Below the pieces are notes generated by a model. The model was not told the origin of the DNA. It was given only the letters and a program-made list of their open reading frames with translations, and did not search any database. Shown piece by piece: positions 44,849 through 57,137 of a DNA stretch of 64,000 nucleotides. The DNA lies in the NCBI GenBank assembly GCA_027924645.1, contig BSBN01001343.1, positions 930,001 to 994,000 of the forward strand, written 5' to 3'. A program made the translations under genes and the position numbers. Each line of letters starts with the position of its first letter. Position 1 is the stretch's first letter. Source of the DNA: Cunninghamia lanceolata (Eukaryota > Streptophyta > Pinopsida > Cupressales > Cupressaceae).

Positions 44849-47800
44849 ATGTCATCCTACAAGAAGGATAGTCTAAAGTTTGATGGAACCAATTTTAATC
44901 TTTAGAAAGGTCACATGAAATGTCACTTGCAATGTATGGGAATGGTGTACTGGACCATGGTTACAACAAAGTGTACACCTCCATAGGGTGGTCCAAAATC
45001 CCCAAATGAAATCACAGATGCTAAAAATAATCTGTTGACCATAGAAGCTCTTCTAAGCGCATTATCTAATTCAAAGCTCTCAAATGTTATTGACCTACCA
45101 ACTGCTTTTGAGATTTGGGAAAAACTAGAACTTCTACATGAAGGAGACAAGTATGTTAAATGTGCAAGGTTACAAAGTCTGAAAGGAAAATTCAAAAATC
45201 TGAAGATGAGAGAAGATGAAAATATCACTACTTTTATGCCAAGAGTAAATGAGCTTGTTTGTGGAATTAGAAATGTTGGTAGAGTCTTGGATGAAAATGA
45301 GATTGTTGGAAAAATTCTCAGATCCCTTCCTGCTTCTTATAAAATCAAGGTTGCTTCCATTAAAGAATTCAGAGCGCATACAACTATCACAACAGATCAA
45401 TTGGTTGGCAAATTGGCTGCATTTGAAATGACCAAGTTTGGAGATGACCCCCCCAAAACTCAATCTGCATTCAAAGCCAGTGCCTCTGTAAAAGGAAAAC
45501 AAAGGTTTGATCTGGGAGAGAACTCATCAAGGAAACTGTCATGGTATGAAAAAGCAAGAAAAGACCTGGAAGAAGAAGTAGAAACTTCTCAACTTGAAGC
45601 CCTTATTGCAAAGAGACTGCCAAGAAGATCTGGTAAGTATGAAGGAAAATTGCCTTTTAAGTGTTTTAACTGCAATAAGATTGGTCATTTTGCCTCAAGG
45701 TGTCCGGAAAGATTTTCAAGGCCAAATCCTAATAGATCAAGGTTCCAAAAGAATTGTTACTATGTTCATGAAGAAGATGATAATAAAGGAGTAACAGATG
45801 ATGAATCAGAGATAGGAAACAAATCTGGAAGTGATTGGGTATTTATTGCCATCAAGGAAGAAGATCCAATGTCCTCTGAATCTGTTAATCATAAAGTTGT
45901 AGAAAGAGCTCTGGTTGCCCAAGTTGAAGAAAAGGATGACTGGGTCATTGATAGTGGATGCTCTCACCATATGATAGGTGACAAAAATAAATTCATAGAT
46001 TTGGAAAGGTATGAAGGAGGAGTGGTAAAGTTTGGTGATAATTCTGCTGGTAGAATTAGAGGAAGAGGAACTATTTCTTTTGATGGAAGGAACAAAACTG
46101 GTAATGTACTATATGTTGAAGGATTGAAGCACAATCTTCTTAGTGTTGGATAGTTGGTGGACAAAGGCTATGATGTTAGATTCAAGAATGGGAAATGCAA
46201 GATATTTGAAAGTTCTGGAACAGAGATTGCATCCGATACTCAAACTAAAGGTAATATCTTCCACTTGGTTGGTGTTGGTAAAAGTTACTTATTTGTTCAT
46301 GTTGATCAGAGTTGGTTATGGCATAGGAGGATGTGTCATGTGAATTTTGATAATATCATCAAGATAAGCAATACTCAGGCTATAAGAGATCTTCCAAAGT
46401 TGGTGAAACCTACTAATAGCTGGTGTAAAGAATGTCAGTTGGGTAAGCTGAGTAGAGTCACATTTAAAAGTAAGGAACTATCTTCTACCAGATTATTGGA
46501 CTTAGTTCATATTGATCTTTGTGGTCCAGAAAGAATCAGGAGTGTGCAAGGTGATAGATACTTCATGTTACTAATTGATGACTATTCCCAGATGATGTGA
46601 GTAACCTTTTTGAAAGAGAAATCAAAAGCTCTTAAAAAATTAAAAATATTCAAGGCTATGGTAGAGAATGAAACTGGATTAAAATTGAAATGTTTGGAGT
46701 CTAATAGAGGTGGAGAATTCACATCCGGTAAGTTCATAGAGTTCTATAAAAAACATCGAATAAAGAGACAGTTGTCTGCTCCTAAGACTCCACAGCAGAA
46801 TGGAGTAGTGGAGGGAAAGAACCGGACCATCCAGAAAGCATCTAGGACAATGATGATGGTAGCAAATGTTCCTCAGATCTATTGGAGAGAAACTGTCAGC
46901 ACTGCAGTCTATACTCTCAATCGAGTTCAAATTAGAAACAATAACAGTAAGACTCCTTATGAAATTTGGTTTGGCATCACTCCTACTGTGAGGTATTTCA
47001 GAGTTTTTGGTAGCAAATGTTACATTAAAAGAGATGAAGTTCTAGGAATGTTTGATGCTCAAAGTGATGAAGGAATATTCTTGGGTTACTCTACTCAAAG
47101 CAAAGCATACTGGTGTTATAACAAGAGACTAATAATAATGATAGAAAGTACAAATGTGAAGGTTGATGAAGGAATTGAAAAATCCTCAAGGTTTTATGAA
47201 TATGATGAAGATAATCAGAATGGTGTTCTGATTCAAGGAGCCCAAGCCTCCTCTGAAAGTTAGATTCAAATTGATCTGATAAATTAGGAAGAAGAGATGA
47301 GTTTTGATGAGTCTAATAAAGAATTAGAAGTGCAAGAAATTCCCAAAGTTCCCAAGTATGTAAGACTGAATCACTCTGAAGATCAAATCATAGGTGATAA
47401 AAGCAAAGGTGTACAAACAAGAAGGAGAATTTCTCAAGATTCAGATGAGTATTATCTGATTACAAAGATTGAACGTAAGATAGTGAATGAAGCTTGTAAT
47501 GATGAAAACTGATCTAAAGCAATGGAGGAAGAGCTGATGCAAATTGAAAAAAATCACACTTGGGATCTTGTTCCCAAACCTAGAAAAAAGAATGTGATTG
47601 GAACAAAATGGCTGTTCCAAAACAAACTAAATGAAGTTGGTGAAGTAATAAAAAATAAAGCTAGATTGCTCTGCAAGGGTTAATCTCAAATAGAAGGAGT
47701 TGATTTTGAAGAAACTTTTGCTCTAGTGGCAAGAATTGAAGCAGTCAGATTATTTTTTTCTTTTACTACCTTCAAGGATTTCAAGGTATATCAGATGGAT

Positions 47801-49006
47801 GTCAAGTCTGCCTTCCTGAATGGTGACTTGGAAGAAGAAGTGTACATAGAGCAACCAGATGGATTTCAATTGTCTGATCATGGTGATATGGTCTGCAAGT
47901 TGAAGAAAGCACTGTATGGACTGAAGCAAGCCCCAAGAGCCTGGTATGAAAGATTGGATAAGCATCTTTTAAAGATTGGTTTCAACAAAGGTACTGCTGA
48001 CAGTAATTTATATTTCAAAATTGATCATGAAAACATCTTGATTGTTGAAGTGTTTGTTGATGATATCATTTTTGGAGGAAGAGATAATATGTGTAAAACT
48101 TTTGCAAATCAAATGAAAAGTGAGTTTGAGATGTCCATGCTTGGTGAAATGAATTTCTTCTTGGGTCTACAAATCACTCAAACAAAGAAAGGAATCTTCA
48201 TTTCTCAGACTAAATATGTGAAAGAATCGTTGAATAAATTTGGGATGGAAGACTCAAAACTAATGAATACTCCCAAGGCAACTGGATGTAAATTGAGCAA
48301 AGATGATGACTCTCCTAAGGCCGATCAGACAAAGTACAGGTCAATGATTGGAGGACTATTGTATCTCACTCAAACTAGACTTGACATTATGAATGTTGTT
48401 GGTCTTGTTGCTAGATTTCAAGCTGATCCTAGAGAATCTCATGTCATGGCAATCAAAAGGATTTTTAGATATTTAAAAGGGATAGTTAAGTATGGATTGT
48501 GGTATCCCAGAGATCATGATTTTTCTGTTCATGCATATACAGATGCAGATTGGGTAGGAGATGTGGATGACCGGAAGAGTCCCAGTGGTGGAGCATTCTT
48601 TTTGGGGAAGAGATTGGTTTCTTGGCTAAGAAAGAAATAATAGGCAATATTTCTGTCCACAACTAAAGCATAATATATTACAGTAGCAAGTAGTTGCACT
48701 CAAGTTTTGTGGATGAAGTAGATGCTAAGAGACATCAAAGTGGAGTATGAGGAACCTATCACAATCTTTTGTGATAATTCAAGTGCAATAAATATATCTA
48801 AGAATCCAGTGTTGCATTCAAAGACTAAACATATATCCATCAAGTTTCAATTTTTGAGAGAGCAAGTGAAAAAGAATGAAGTCAGATTGGAGTTTGTGCC
48901 TTCCAAGGATTCGATTGTAGACATCTTTACTAAACCACTACCTAAGGACTCTTTTGAGTATCTCAGGGAGACGTTAGGGGTTATTGCCCCTCCGGTGATG
49001 AACTAA
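44849..49006 (+). pseudogene. Copia gag-pol polyprotein of element D, stop-interrupted
   Basis: A single frame from ATG 44849 (MSSYKKDSLKFDGTNFN) to the stop at 49004-49006. Gag has a capsid block (LQSLKGKFKNLKMREDENI, KILRSLPASYKIKV) and one CCHC knuckle CFNCNKIGHFASRC at about 45662-45703. The protease has WVIDSGCSHHM (45942 on). Integrase has WHRRMCHVNFDNI, CKECQLGK, LLIDDYSQM, SNRGGEF (Asp to Asn change) and TPQQNGVVEGKN (catalytic Glu to Gly context change). RT has [20 protein letters not shown] and [10 protein letters not shown] (48049-48078). RNase H has [20 protein letters not shown] and TIFCDNSSAINISKNPVLHS. About eleven in-frame stops, for example TAG in SVGQL at 46151 and TGA at 46598, but no frameshift seen. 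Confidence 0.95.
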
Positions 49007-49338
49007 GGTGCACTGATGTGCATTAGTCCAGTGGATATCATAGCCATATCTTGTGATCTAGATTGATGATGGGGAGATGCTACTCAGGGGGAGCAGCAGG
49101 TATGATTATGAAGTGGTGAAATTGCAAGTATGTGCCCTTTGCCATTGATGTCAAAGGGGGAGAGAAGACATGTGAAAAACAAGTGGTTGCTAATCAAAGG
49201 GGGAGTAGGAATAGAAGAGAAGGCATGTGAATGGTTTTTGTTGATAGGGGGAGTTGTGACAGTAAGGAGAAGTTCTTGTCTTGATGGTCAAAATAATTTT
49301 TCACATCATATGTTGCCATCAATGACAAAGGGGGATAT
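49007..49338 (+). other. Polypurine-rich 3' region of element D
   Basis: Four purine tracts (AAAGGGGGAGAGAAGA at 49153, AAAGGGGGAGTAGGAA at 49197, ATAGGGGGAG near 49244, AAAGGGGGATA at 49328) lie between the stop codon and the 3' LTR. Only the last abuts the LTR. The first is set in GCCATTGATGTCAAAGGGGG, which also occurs in element A. Confidence 0.75.
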
Positions 49339-50585
49339 TGTTGCAAGTATGAGCCTAACTAGTGTTGTCATTCATGTCAACATACTCCTATTGCATTAAT
49401 GATAAGGATTGGATGAGTTGAGTACTGAGGATATTGAGAAAACTAGTCTTAATCAGGAACAGTGAAGAACAGTGATGATAGTAAGGTAAAAGTCCAAGAT
49501 AGGATGAGGATCAAAGGATGTGATTTAAAGGGTTTGTAGATATGTATCTTAAGGTGATCCAGTAGAGATTTCAGAGGTCCACATGAACATTTGAAGAAGT
49601 TGTGGCTGCTCAAGTAAAACTGGCTCTAGTAGGTGTTCAGAGGTGACAGAGTGTTACAGATAGGTCCGATGGGATCCAGAAATGCATTGTCTTGTTCTGT
49701 GGATTTGAGGGAGTGTTGAGGAAGTCTTTGTGAAGTGTCAAATTGATTGGTGCATCATTTGAAGGTCTACAAGCATCTATTCCTTTGTGACAGTGATGAC
49801 AGACTGTGTTCTTAAGGTTCCAGATGAAGGAGAGAAGGATTTTAGTAAGCAGATGAAGTGTGGATGTTCTTGATGATTTAGGAAAGCTTGTGGAGTTCTT
49901 TGGATCATTTCTAGTTCATGTTGGTGGTCCTCATTGGAGTTGGAGTTCACAATTGAAGAATAACTTCTAGATGATGGTGTTGTTCCTAAAACTGGCCGAC
50001 CAGATGAGTTACACATCCTGCAGATGTTCTTGTTGATGTTTTCTGACTTAGATGATCATTCCTAAGTCGATGTCTTGTATAAATAAGGGATTATAAAGTT
50101 ATTTCAAAGTGTGTCTAGAGGAGATGAGAGTGTGGTATAAAGGAGAAGAACGAAAGGTAGAGTAGAAGTTTTGGGCTTAAATGGAACTGATTTAAGCATG
50201 GTGAAGATGCTATTTTCTAGTTCAAGTAGGTGATACTTATTTTGTAGATAGTGTGTCTCTTGTAGGTAGTGAGCCTCTTGTGAGTAGTGTGCTCAGGCAG
50301 TGAGCCCTAATTGGCATGTGCCATTTTGTTCTTTCTATTCTTCTAACAGAGAATACAATCTTGGGTTAATCACCCTGTGGTTTTTCCCTTAACTGGGTTT
50401 TCCATGTCAAACTCTTGGTGTCTCATGTGTTAATGTGTTTCTGCTCTTGATTTATTGCATTGTGTTTCCATGACTGATTTATTATTATGCTGTTGAATTA
50501 TAAAGTGGAGTTAAGTGTTTAATTGGAAGAAAGTTTTGTATAACTAATTCACCCCCCCTCTCAGTTGTCTGCCCTAAATCTAACA
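49339..50585 (+). repeat. 3' LTR of element D
   Basis: 1247 bp partner of 43549-44791, directly after the purine tract AAAGGGGGATA. Its TATA box is kept at 50078-50086. Confidence 0.95.
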
Positions 50586-53500
50586 CCTTATGCATGTATT
50601 ACATTGCATCAAATATGTGTTCTCACACCTTATCACTCCTAACATTATACCTTATGCATTATTTGTTACATGAAATACATTATCACTTCATGCAAAAAAT
50701 AAATACAACACCATGCCTTATTTATCACATACTATACCCTTTAAATGTGCATCACCTTATCACTCCTTATGCACTAAGGTATAAGTCTACTTCTAAACAT
50801 AGCTTATGGTTGACTTCATGTTCATTTTTTGCAAAAATTAGTATAAGGCACAAGGCCTTAACCTTTCATCATTATTTAGTGTTTGACCTTTGAAAAAATA
50901 AAAAAGGGAAAAATAAACTAGTCCCACAGGCCCTTGTGGCATCATTGGAACTGCATCATTAGGTTTGAAAGACTTAGAAGTCTTTACCATGATGAGGAAA
51001 TGGATAATAATGATTTCAAAAAATAAAAGTGAAAACAAAAGAGATCAATCGAGCTTTTGGACAAAAGAGGGTTTTAAAACCCTAACTTTGTCATTTTCAC
51101 CACCATGCCTACTAGGGTTTGAAGGAATCTCTATCATTCTCTGTAAATTATTGAAGTCTCTTTTGATGTTCTTTTGTGTCTTCAATAGGAAGAAGCAAGG
51201 TAAGATGTTCTGCTACAGTTTGACTCATTTTCCTTTATCTCTGAATACAAAAATTTGACCTACAGGCCATGACTATGATAGGTTCTTGATGTATCATTTT
51301 GTCTTTACTTCCCTCTCTTACTGTGATTACTTTGCTTTCTGGTTCGAGGCCCTTATGGCCGACACATTTTTAGTTTTGAGAGCTCAACTGTGAGCACACC
51401 CATAGCCTGTGAGTATGCATTCTTCACCCAGGACAACAAGGTAAGCTTTCCTCCTATCTTTGCATCTTTTTTGAGTGTCTTCTTCAGTGGTATATGTTGA
51501 ATATGCTCTTAGAAATTATAAAAAAAAGTGAAATGTTTTCTTTTATATTTCTGTCAAAACATTCTAGAGCTTCTGCATACTACATTGGGCCGCGACCATA
51601 CTACATTCTCTCATTCTTATTAGGGTTTCATCATTTTCTTGCCACCCTTCATAAGCTTTAATTGATATTTTAATGGCCACCATGAATAATTTTCTGGGCT
51701 TGCTTTTGAAGGTTCTAGTTCTTTTGCATGAAATTTGTCACTTCAGAAGCATCACTTGCCTATAACTGTATAGTGTCTCATAAATAGGCCTTCAACCTAT
51801 TGTGCAAGTCTTCAAGATGTCTAACAGAAACCATAAACCTTCAAAACTCAGCATTTGTACCTTGATCTTTCATAAAGTCTAAACAGGCCTGATTAGCATG
51901 CTTGGGGTTAGACTAGTACAATAATATTGTAAGGGCTCAGGCTTAAAGAAAAAGGTACAGTCCTATAAGGGCTTGAATAACTCTATAATGTATGCTCATT
52001 CTATAAGACACCATGATACCTATGTAAAATAACAATGAAGGTCTTAAATCCTTTATCTTCCTCCTGTTAGCACTGCACCTCTGTTTGCATTGGCTTCCAT
52101 ACCCGTTGATTCTTTCTCCCTTGTACTTTTAATAGGCTTCTCCTTGGTATGCCTTTGACATTGTTCAATCATAATGTTTGCTGCATTTCCTCTTAGTAGA
52201 GTTTCATTCCTGTCATTACTGGCAGTCAGTCCTTAGACTGTTTCATCTAGATGAAGTGGAACTGCTCATTGAAAATGCATTGATCTTGCTCTTCCTTTGT
52301 TGTCTTGGCTACCTCATAGACTTTATAAGATATATGAGAGTCATCTAAAAATCAATAAGGATCCCTCAAATAGTCTCATTGTTTCCTCCATTACAATATT
52401 GTAATTACTCTACCATGACTATAAATGTACTCTAGACTACTCCCTCTATGAGTAGGTGACTAGGTAAATTTGCAACTTCCTGGCCACTTTGAGGCCACAC
52501 TCTTCTTCATGCTACTCTGATTGTAGCATATAGATTATAATCTATTTTTATCTCATTGTCCATGTCTTCTATTTACAAGCCTTGTATAATACATTATGTG
52601 CCTTTACTTTGAGGTCTTTGTGAAGGAACTCCTGTAAGTAAAAATAGTGAGAGTTTACGTGTAAAATATGGGAAATCCCATTATTTCTTCTCTACTTCTC
52701 ACACTATCTTCAAAGGGATACACAAGTGAGATGCCTTTGCTGATTGTGTCTTTGGATAGATAATCTTTTCTTATTGTTGACTGCATAATGATCTTCATTC
52801 TGATAAATCTGCATAGCAATGATGACTGTTGCTCTAGCTGACTCAAATGTGGGTTTCTTTGTTTAAATACCTTCCATTTCAATGGTCAAACATTTACCTA
52901 TCAAGTTTGCATTTCATAATACAAGTGGTAAATATTTGTTCTATTTCTATTTCCTCAAACTAACTTCGTCTATTGGAATGGATGATATCTAAGAATAGTC
53001 CTTTATTGTAGTTAGTTACTCACTCATCTCTTGGATTAAAGTGCATCATTTGATGTTGTAGACTTTGGCATGCATCCTAGTTCCTTGATCACCCCCTTCT
53101 CAGTCTTCATGACTGTCCTGTATCATTGCTATGGTCACTTGGAATTGACTGTCCCACATATTTTCTATGGTGTAGTTGTTCTATCTATAAAGTATATGAA
53201 CAATAGTTTCACATTTCAATCATACCAAAAGATGAAAAGTACCTCTTCTTAGATGCTATGGCAGCACTTCATATTTGTACTTTGTGATCATGCTATGGTT
53301 TCCATATGTCACTTAATTATCTGTATGTTGTGCATTATTCTTTTGCTTGATACATCTGATATAACAGTAACAAGAATATGATGAAACACCATGATGTTTG
53401 GTCAATTGAATATCTCTGCATTGATGACAATATTTGAACATGCTGGGCTCAACCCTTGTGGGAGCCCATTTTCTCCACGTGCTTTAATGTCTTTAAATCA

Positions 53501-54415
53501 ACAACATAACTTTTCCTATACCTAGACAGTGAAAAAACAAGTTAGCATAAAAACATATCTTTGGAAGTTGATTGATCTCTCTCATGATGATTTGAGTTTC
53601 AACTAATGATCTGATTTATTGCATATGTCTGATAATGATCCAATTGTATTGATTCATCATGATTACAAGTTTATATATCTGCTGATAAGGCATATGATGA
53701 ATTTGTATATCCAGAGCTCTAACGAAACCTTTTCCAACCTTGCAAGCTCATCATTATGATCAGGAGTAAGAAATTGAAAACATAAAGATCAAGTTGCCAG
53801 ATAGGAGGGTCAACCTTCATGATAAGGCAATGATGGATATCACTTTCCTCATGTGTTCTTTTCCTTTACTTTATCTTTAGATGTATAGCTTGCATGCTTT
53901 GTTGCATTAGCTTAGTTTAAGCATTCCCATGGCTTGTGTGAGACATATTTAAATATTCTCTTGAATATAATTAGTTATTTTATTTTATGCACTGATTTAT
54001 GTATGTTTTAATTTCTAAATCAAATGCATAGCATAAAATAATTGAATCTACTTTAAAATATATTTTTAAAAAATGATGACGAAATGACAGTTCATAAATA
54101 CCTTTTCTTTTGCACTGAACTATGGTACTTGAATAATTCAATAACATCATAATTGAAAGATAAAATTAGTTAGATACTTGTCATTCCTTGAATGCCTGTT
54201 CTCTTGTCTTTAGACCAAATTTCACTTATCAAGGTGGTTTGACATCTCTAATTGAGCTATCACATTATCCTGATAAATGATTCTCTATTGTTCTCTTGCC
54301 AGGATAGCAGGCATTTGACTGAGTGATCCTACTCTTTAAAAATTTTCTTTTATCCCCTTTGTAATAATTGCAATCTAGGCCTTGCTAAATTAGGTGTGAA
54401 CATAATTTAGTAACA

Positions 54416-54903
54416 TTTTTGGTGACCTCTTAGGGGTGTTTTCTTCCTAAATAAAACAAAACCAGTAGGCTTACAATTCCATTGGGCATATGAGTCTTTT
54501 CTTTCCTGAAACTTTAAGAAATCTCTTGTAACTCAAACTGATAGACAACTACAGTAACAAAATAAAATTGAAATTCAAACTAATCTGACCTATTTAGGAA
54601 ATGGCTAGAAAAATGTACATGTGCACTTCTTGGAAAACAACAACATTACCTAACCTATACTAGCCTACTCTAACCAGCCAAAAGAGCTAGTCAAACAAAC
54701 CCATTAACTAGCTTTGTAAACTAACTTCCCTTTCTGGTTAATAAATGATGTCCTGCAAGGTGATTTTCCACTAATAAGATATGATTTATAAGAACATACC
54801 TTATAGAATGTTGCAAAACTTTTTGAAGGACAAAAACAAACCCACTCACCATCTGAACTTAATCATTGACACTGCTGTTATAGGGTGAATAGATGATCTA
54901 ATT
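54416..54903 (-). other. 3' untranslated region of element C
   Basis: Between the end of the gag-like frame and the left LTR. The tract abutting the LTR on the minus strand (AAGAGGTCACCAAAAA) is only moderately purine-rich. No gene seen. Confidence 0.5.
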
Positions 54904-56793
54904 CTACTGTTCTAAGTTTGCAATCTCCTCTTTGGGTACAATAGCAACATGTCTCTCCTTGATTAGCTCTCTATCAACTAAATCCCTAATTGGACACCCT
55001 CTTGCAATGATGAACCTTTGGCTGATACTCCTAGTTTCCTTATTGAGATTTGTTGTCCTATTGTCACTTGCAATCTCAACCTGATTTGAAAAAATTAGTT
55101 CACAGAAATGGAATGAAGAATTGTCTACCTCTTTGACCTAAATATGTTGATCACATACGGTTGGCGCACATGACATCAAATTATCATCAATGTTAGAACA
55201 AAAAACTTCTATGATGTCTAAAAACATGTTCTCATCTAACTCATAATCTTGCACTAAATCTAGATGAGTTTCCTCACTCTGCTCATGGAGGCTCTCATCA
55301 AACCTTCCCTCTTATTGTTCATTACTTTCACCTTGCATGATAACCTACCATGTCAATTCCTCCTCCATGGTTAATAAATCATCTTCTTCTATTAGGATAG
55401 CCAATAACTCATCAAAAATATCAAATCTTTGAAGGCTTTTAGGAATAGCAAGCTCATCATCTTCCAAAACTAGACTATTCTCATTTTGTTCTTGGTAAGC
55501 CAGTACACTATCACAATTATTTGCATTATCCTGCTGTCCCTTTGTTGTTGTCTTTGTTATGAGCATGCCTTCCTCATCTGGCTCAACAAAACCATGTAGC
55601 TTATCAAACAAAGAAACTAGTTCTCCCTCCTCACATGAGGCTTTCTCCAATGGAACTTGGCCATTCTATCTTTGCAACTGAAGACTTTCACCTTGTGACC
55701 TCTGTACTCTGCTTTCATTCATCTTGTGAACATCATTAGAAAACTTCTCAAATGATTCAGAATATAAAGGATTTGGTATCAAACATGAGTCAAACCCTTC
55801 AACACATGCATTATGCTCATTTTTAGATGGGGACATAGTAAAAATAGCAGCAACCTCTTGCTCCATATATGATTTTTCTGATTTGGTGGCATAAGAAGGA
55901 CTACAAGAACCTTCAACTGCTAAATTGAAACTTGGAATCTTGATTGGTTTAGATTTGACTACCTCTTCCCCTTCCTAATTTTGGATTGGTATGGAAGGGG
56001 TAGCCTTAAGAAGATTTGGCATTTTATAATTAGGATACTTAGTGCAAGAATGCTGCCATGGTTGCTCAAAACTGTGATGACATGGTTCAGGTACTTGATG
56101 TGACTAACACTGAGGACTAACAGACTGATTTTGGATACAAATAGGCTCTTGATTAAAATCATAACTTCAGAAACTTGGAATTTAATACCTACTAATCTCA
56201 TTTTCAATAGGCTAATTTTGAATGATATGAGCTATTTGAATCTCATACCTTTGTGTTTGTGCAAGTAAATGTTTTATTTGTGCTTCTTTGGCTACAACCT
56301 CCCTTGCAAGATCTTCTTCATCTTGTCTTCTCTACATCAACAAGTCTTGCTCATAGAGATAGGCCTGATAAGCCATCTCTTCCTATTGCTACTTATACTC
56401 TTGTTGTTTCTTGATTTCTTCTATATGCTTATTGATTTCTAATAATGTATCTTTCATTTCATTCATGCTATTATTTACATCTTTAATCGATTGGAGGTGA
56501 TAGTGTTTTAACTAATTTGATATCAGAGATATTTATTGAGGTTGATTTTGGACATATGCATGCTGATATGAAGGTTAAGTAAGGGTGGGTGGGAGGTAAG
56601 CATATTGAGCATGCTGATATACTACTGTTGCATGGCTATTTGGGATAAAATCAATAGCATTATCAATTTGACATGGCTGGTTAGAAAGCTGGTACTATTG
56701 GTTATAATGAGGAAAATGATTGTTTGGGGACCAAGAGCTTGGATTTTCATGATATGGCAGAGAATACCCATAATTGCTATAATCTCTAGACAT
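54904..56793 (-). pseudogene. Gag-like reading frame of element C, riddled with stops
   Basis: Minus-strand frame of about 630 codons from ATG 56793. It begins MSRDYSNYGYSLPYHENPSS, a Tyr/Asn/Pro/Gln-rich start like those of some plant gypsy gag proteins. A helical charged part follows (NNSMNEMKDTLLEINKHIEE, EEDLARE, AKEAQIKHLLAQTQRYEIQI), then a long acidic tail (DKLHGFVEPDEEGMLITKTT, DIFDELLAILIEEDDLLTME, GCPIRDLVDRELIKERHVAI). There is no CCHC knuckle and no protease or RT motif. The frame never shifts, yet I count about 15 in-frame stops (about 10 TAG, 4 TAA, 1 TGA), most where Gln would fit. Which protein it resembled beyond a gag-like role is unclear. Confidence 0.7.
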
Positions 56794-57114
56794 TCTACAT
56801 GAAAAGTCTAGATCATATGACAATCAAAACATGAACATTAAAAGACTGCACCAACCTGATTCCTTGTAGATTACTGGGCTGCTGAAACTAGTTGATATGT
56901 GCTTAGAGTCGCCATGGTGTTTGAAGATTTTGCCTCCAAAGACTGATTCTATTTGAATCTTTATCGTGCAGGCTAAAAAAATCTGATCTATCAAACCAAA
57001 AACTTAGAGTCGCTAGGTACTTGAATTGAAACCTCTAAAAGGCTGCATTTACTACTGCTCATACCAAAACAATAGAAAGAATAAGTTCTTTATTATACTA
57101 AAAATTAGTTCAAT
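56794..57114 (-). other. 5' leader of element C
   Basis: Untranslated leader between the primer site and the gag-like ATG at 56793. It contains two CTAGCGACTCTAAG / ATGGCGACTCTAAG words about 120 bp apart. No gene is present. Confidence 0.5.
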
Positions 57115-57132
57115 GTCCCACCATGTGTGCCA
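57115..57132 (-). other. Candidate primer binding site of element C
   Basis: TGGCACACATGGTGGGAC on the minus strand, five bases inside the right-hand LTR. It has the TGG start and the GTGGGAC layout of primer sites found in plant gypsy elements. This and the downstream ATG set the orientation as minus. The exact tRNA is not assigned. Confidence 0.6.
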
Positions 57133-57137
57133 AAAAC

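Larger units (their letters stand above)
43549..50585 (+). mobile_element. Ty1/copia retrotransposon D, nested in an LTR of C
   Basis: LTRs are 43549-44791 and 49339-50585, both TG...CA; the target duplication is CCTTA (43544-43548 and 50586-50590). The primer site after the 5' LTR reads TAGTATCAGAGCC, and purine tracts precede the 3' LTR. One plus-strand frame encodes gag, protease, integrase, RT and RNase H in copia order. Six differences in the first 92 bp of the LTRs (about 6-7%). It belongs to the same family as the remnant at 1-2565. All domains are present but stops disable it. Confidence 0.96.
42179..54415 (-). repeat. 3' LTR of element C, split by element D
   Basis: Starts TGTTGACAAGTAGG and ends ATTTAGTAACA in plus orientation. 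The halves 42179-43548 and 50586-54415 align in order with 57138-58499 and 58500-62394. Element D separates them at CTTGCATACCTTA. I see no coding region in the LTR. Confidence 0.9.

Noticed and set aside
50594..50893. Open frame repeated in both LTRs of element C (also 58502-58816)
   Set aside because: His/Leu/Tyr-rich product without motifs; both copies simply reflect LTR duplication, and the element lies on the opposite strand.
54416..54440. TTTTTGGTGACCTCTTAGGGG after the left LTR of C, resembling a plus-strand gypsy primer site
   Set aside because: The opposite end has a better primer-site match followed by a leader and an ATG-started gag-like frame on the minus strand, so minus orientation was chosen.
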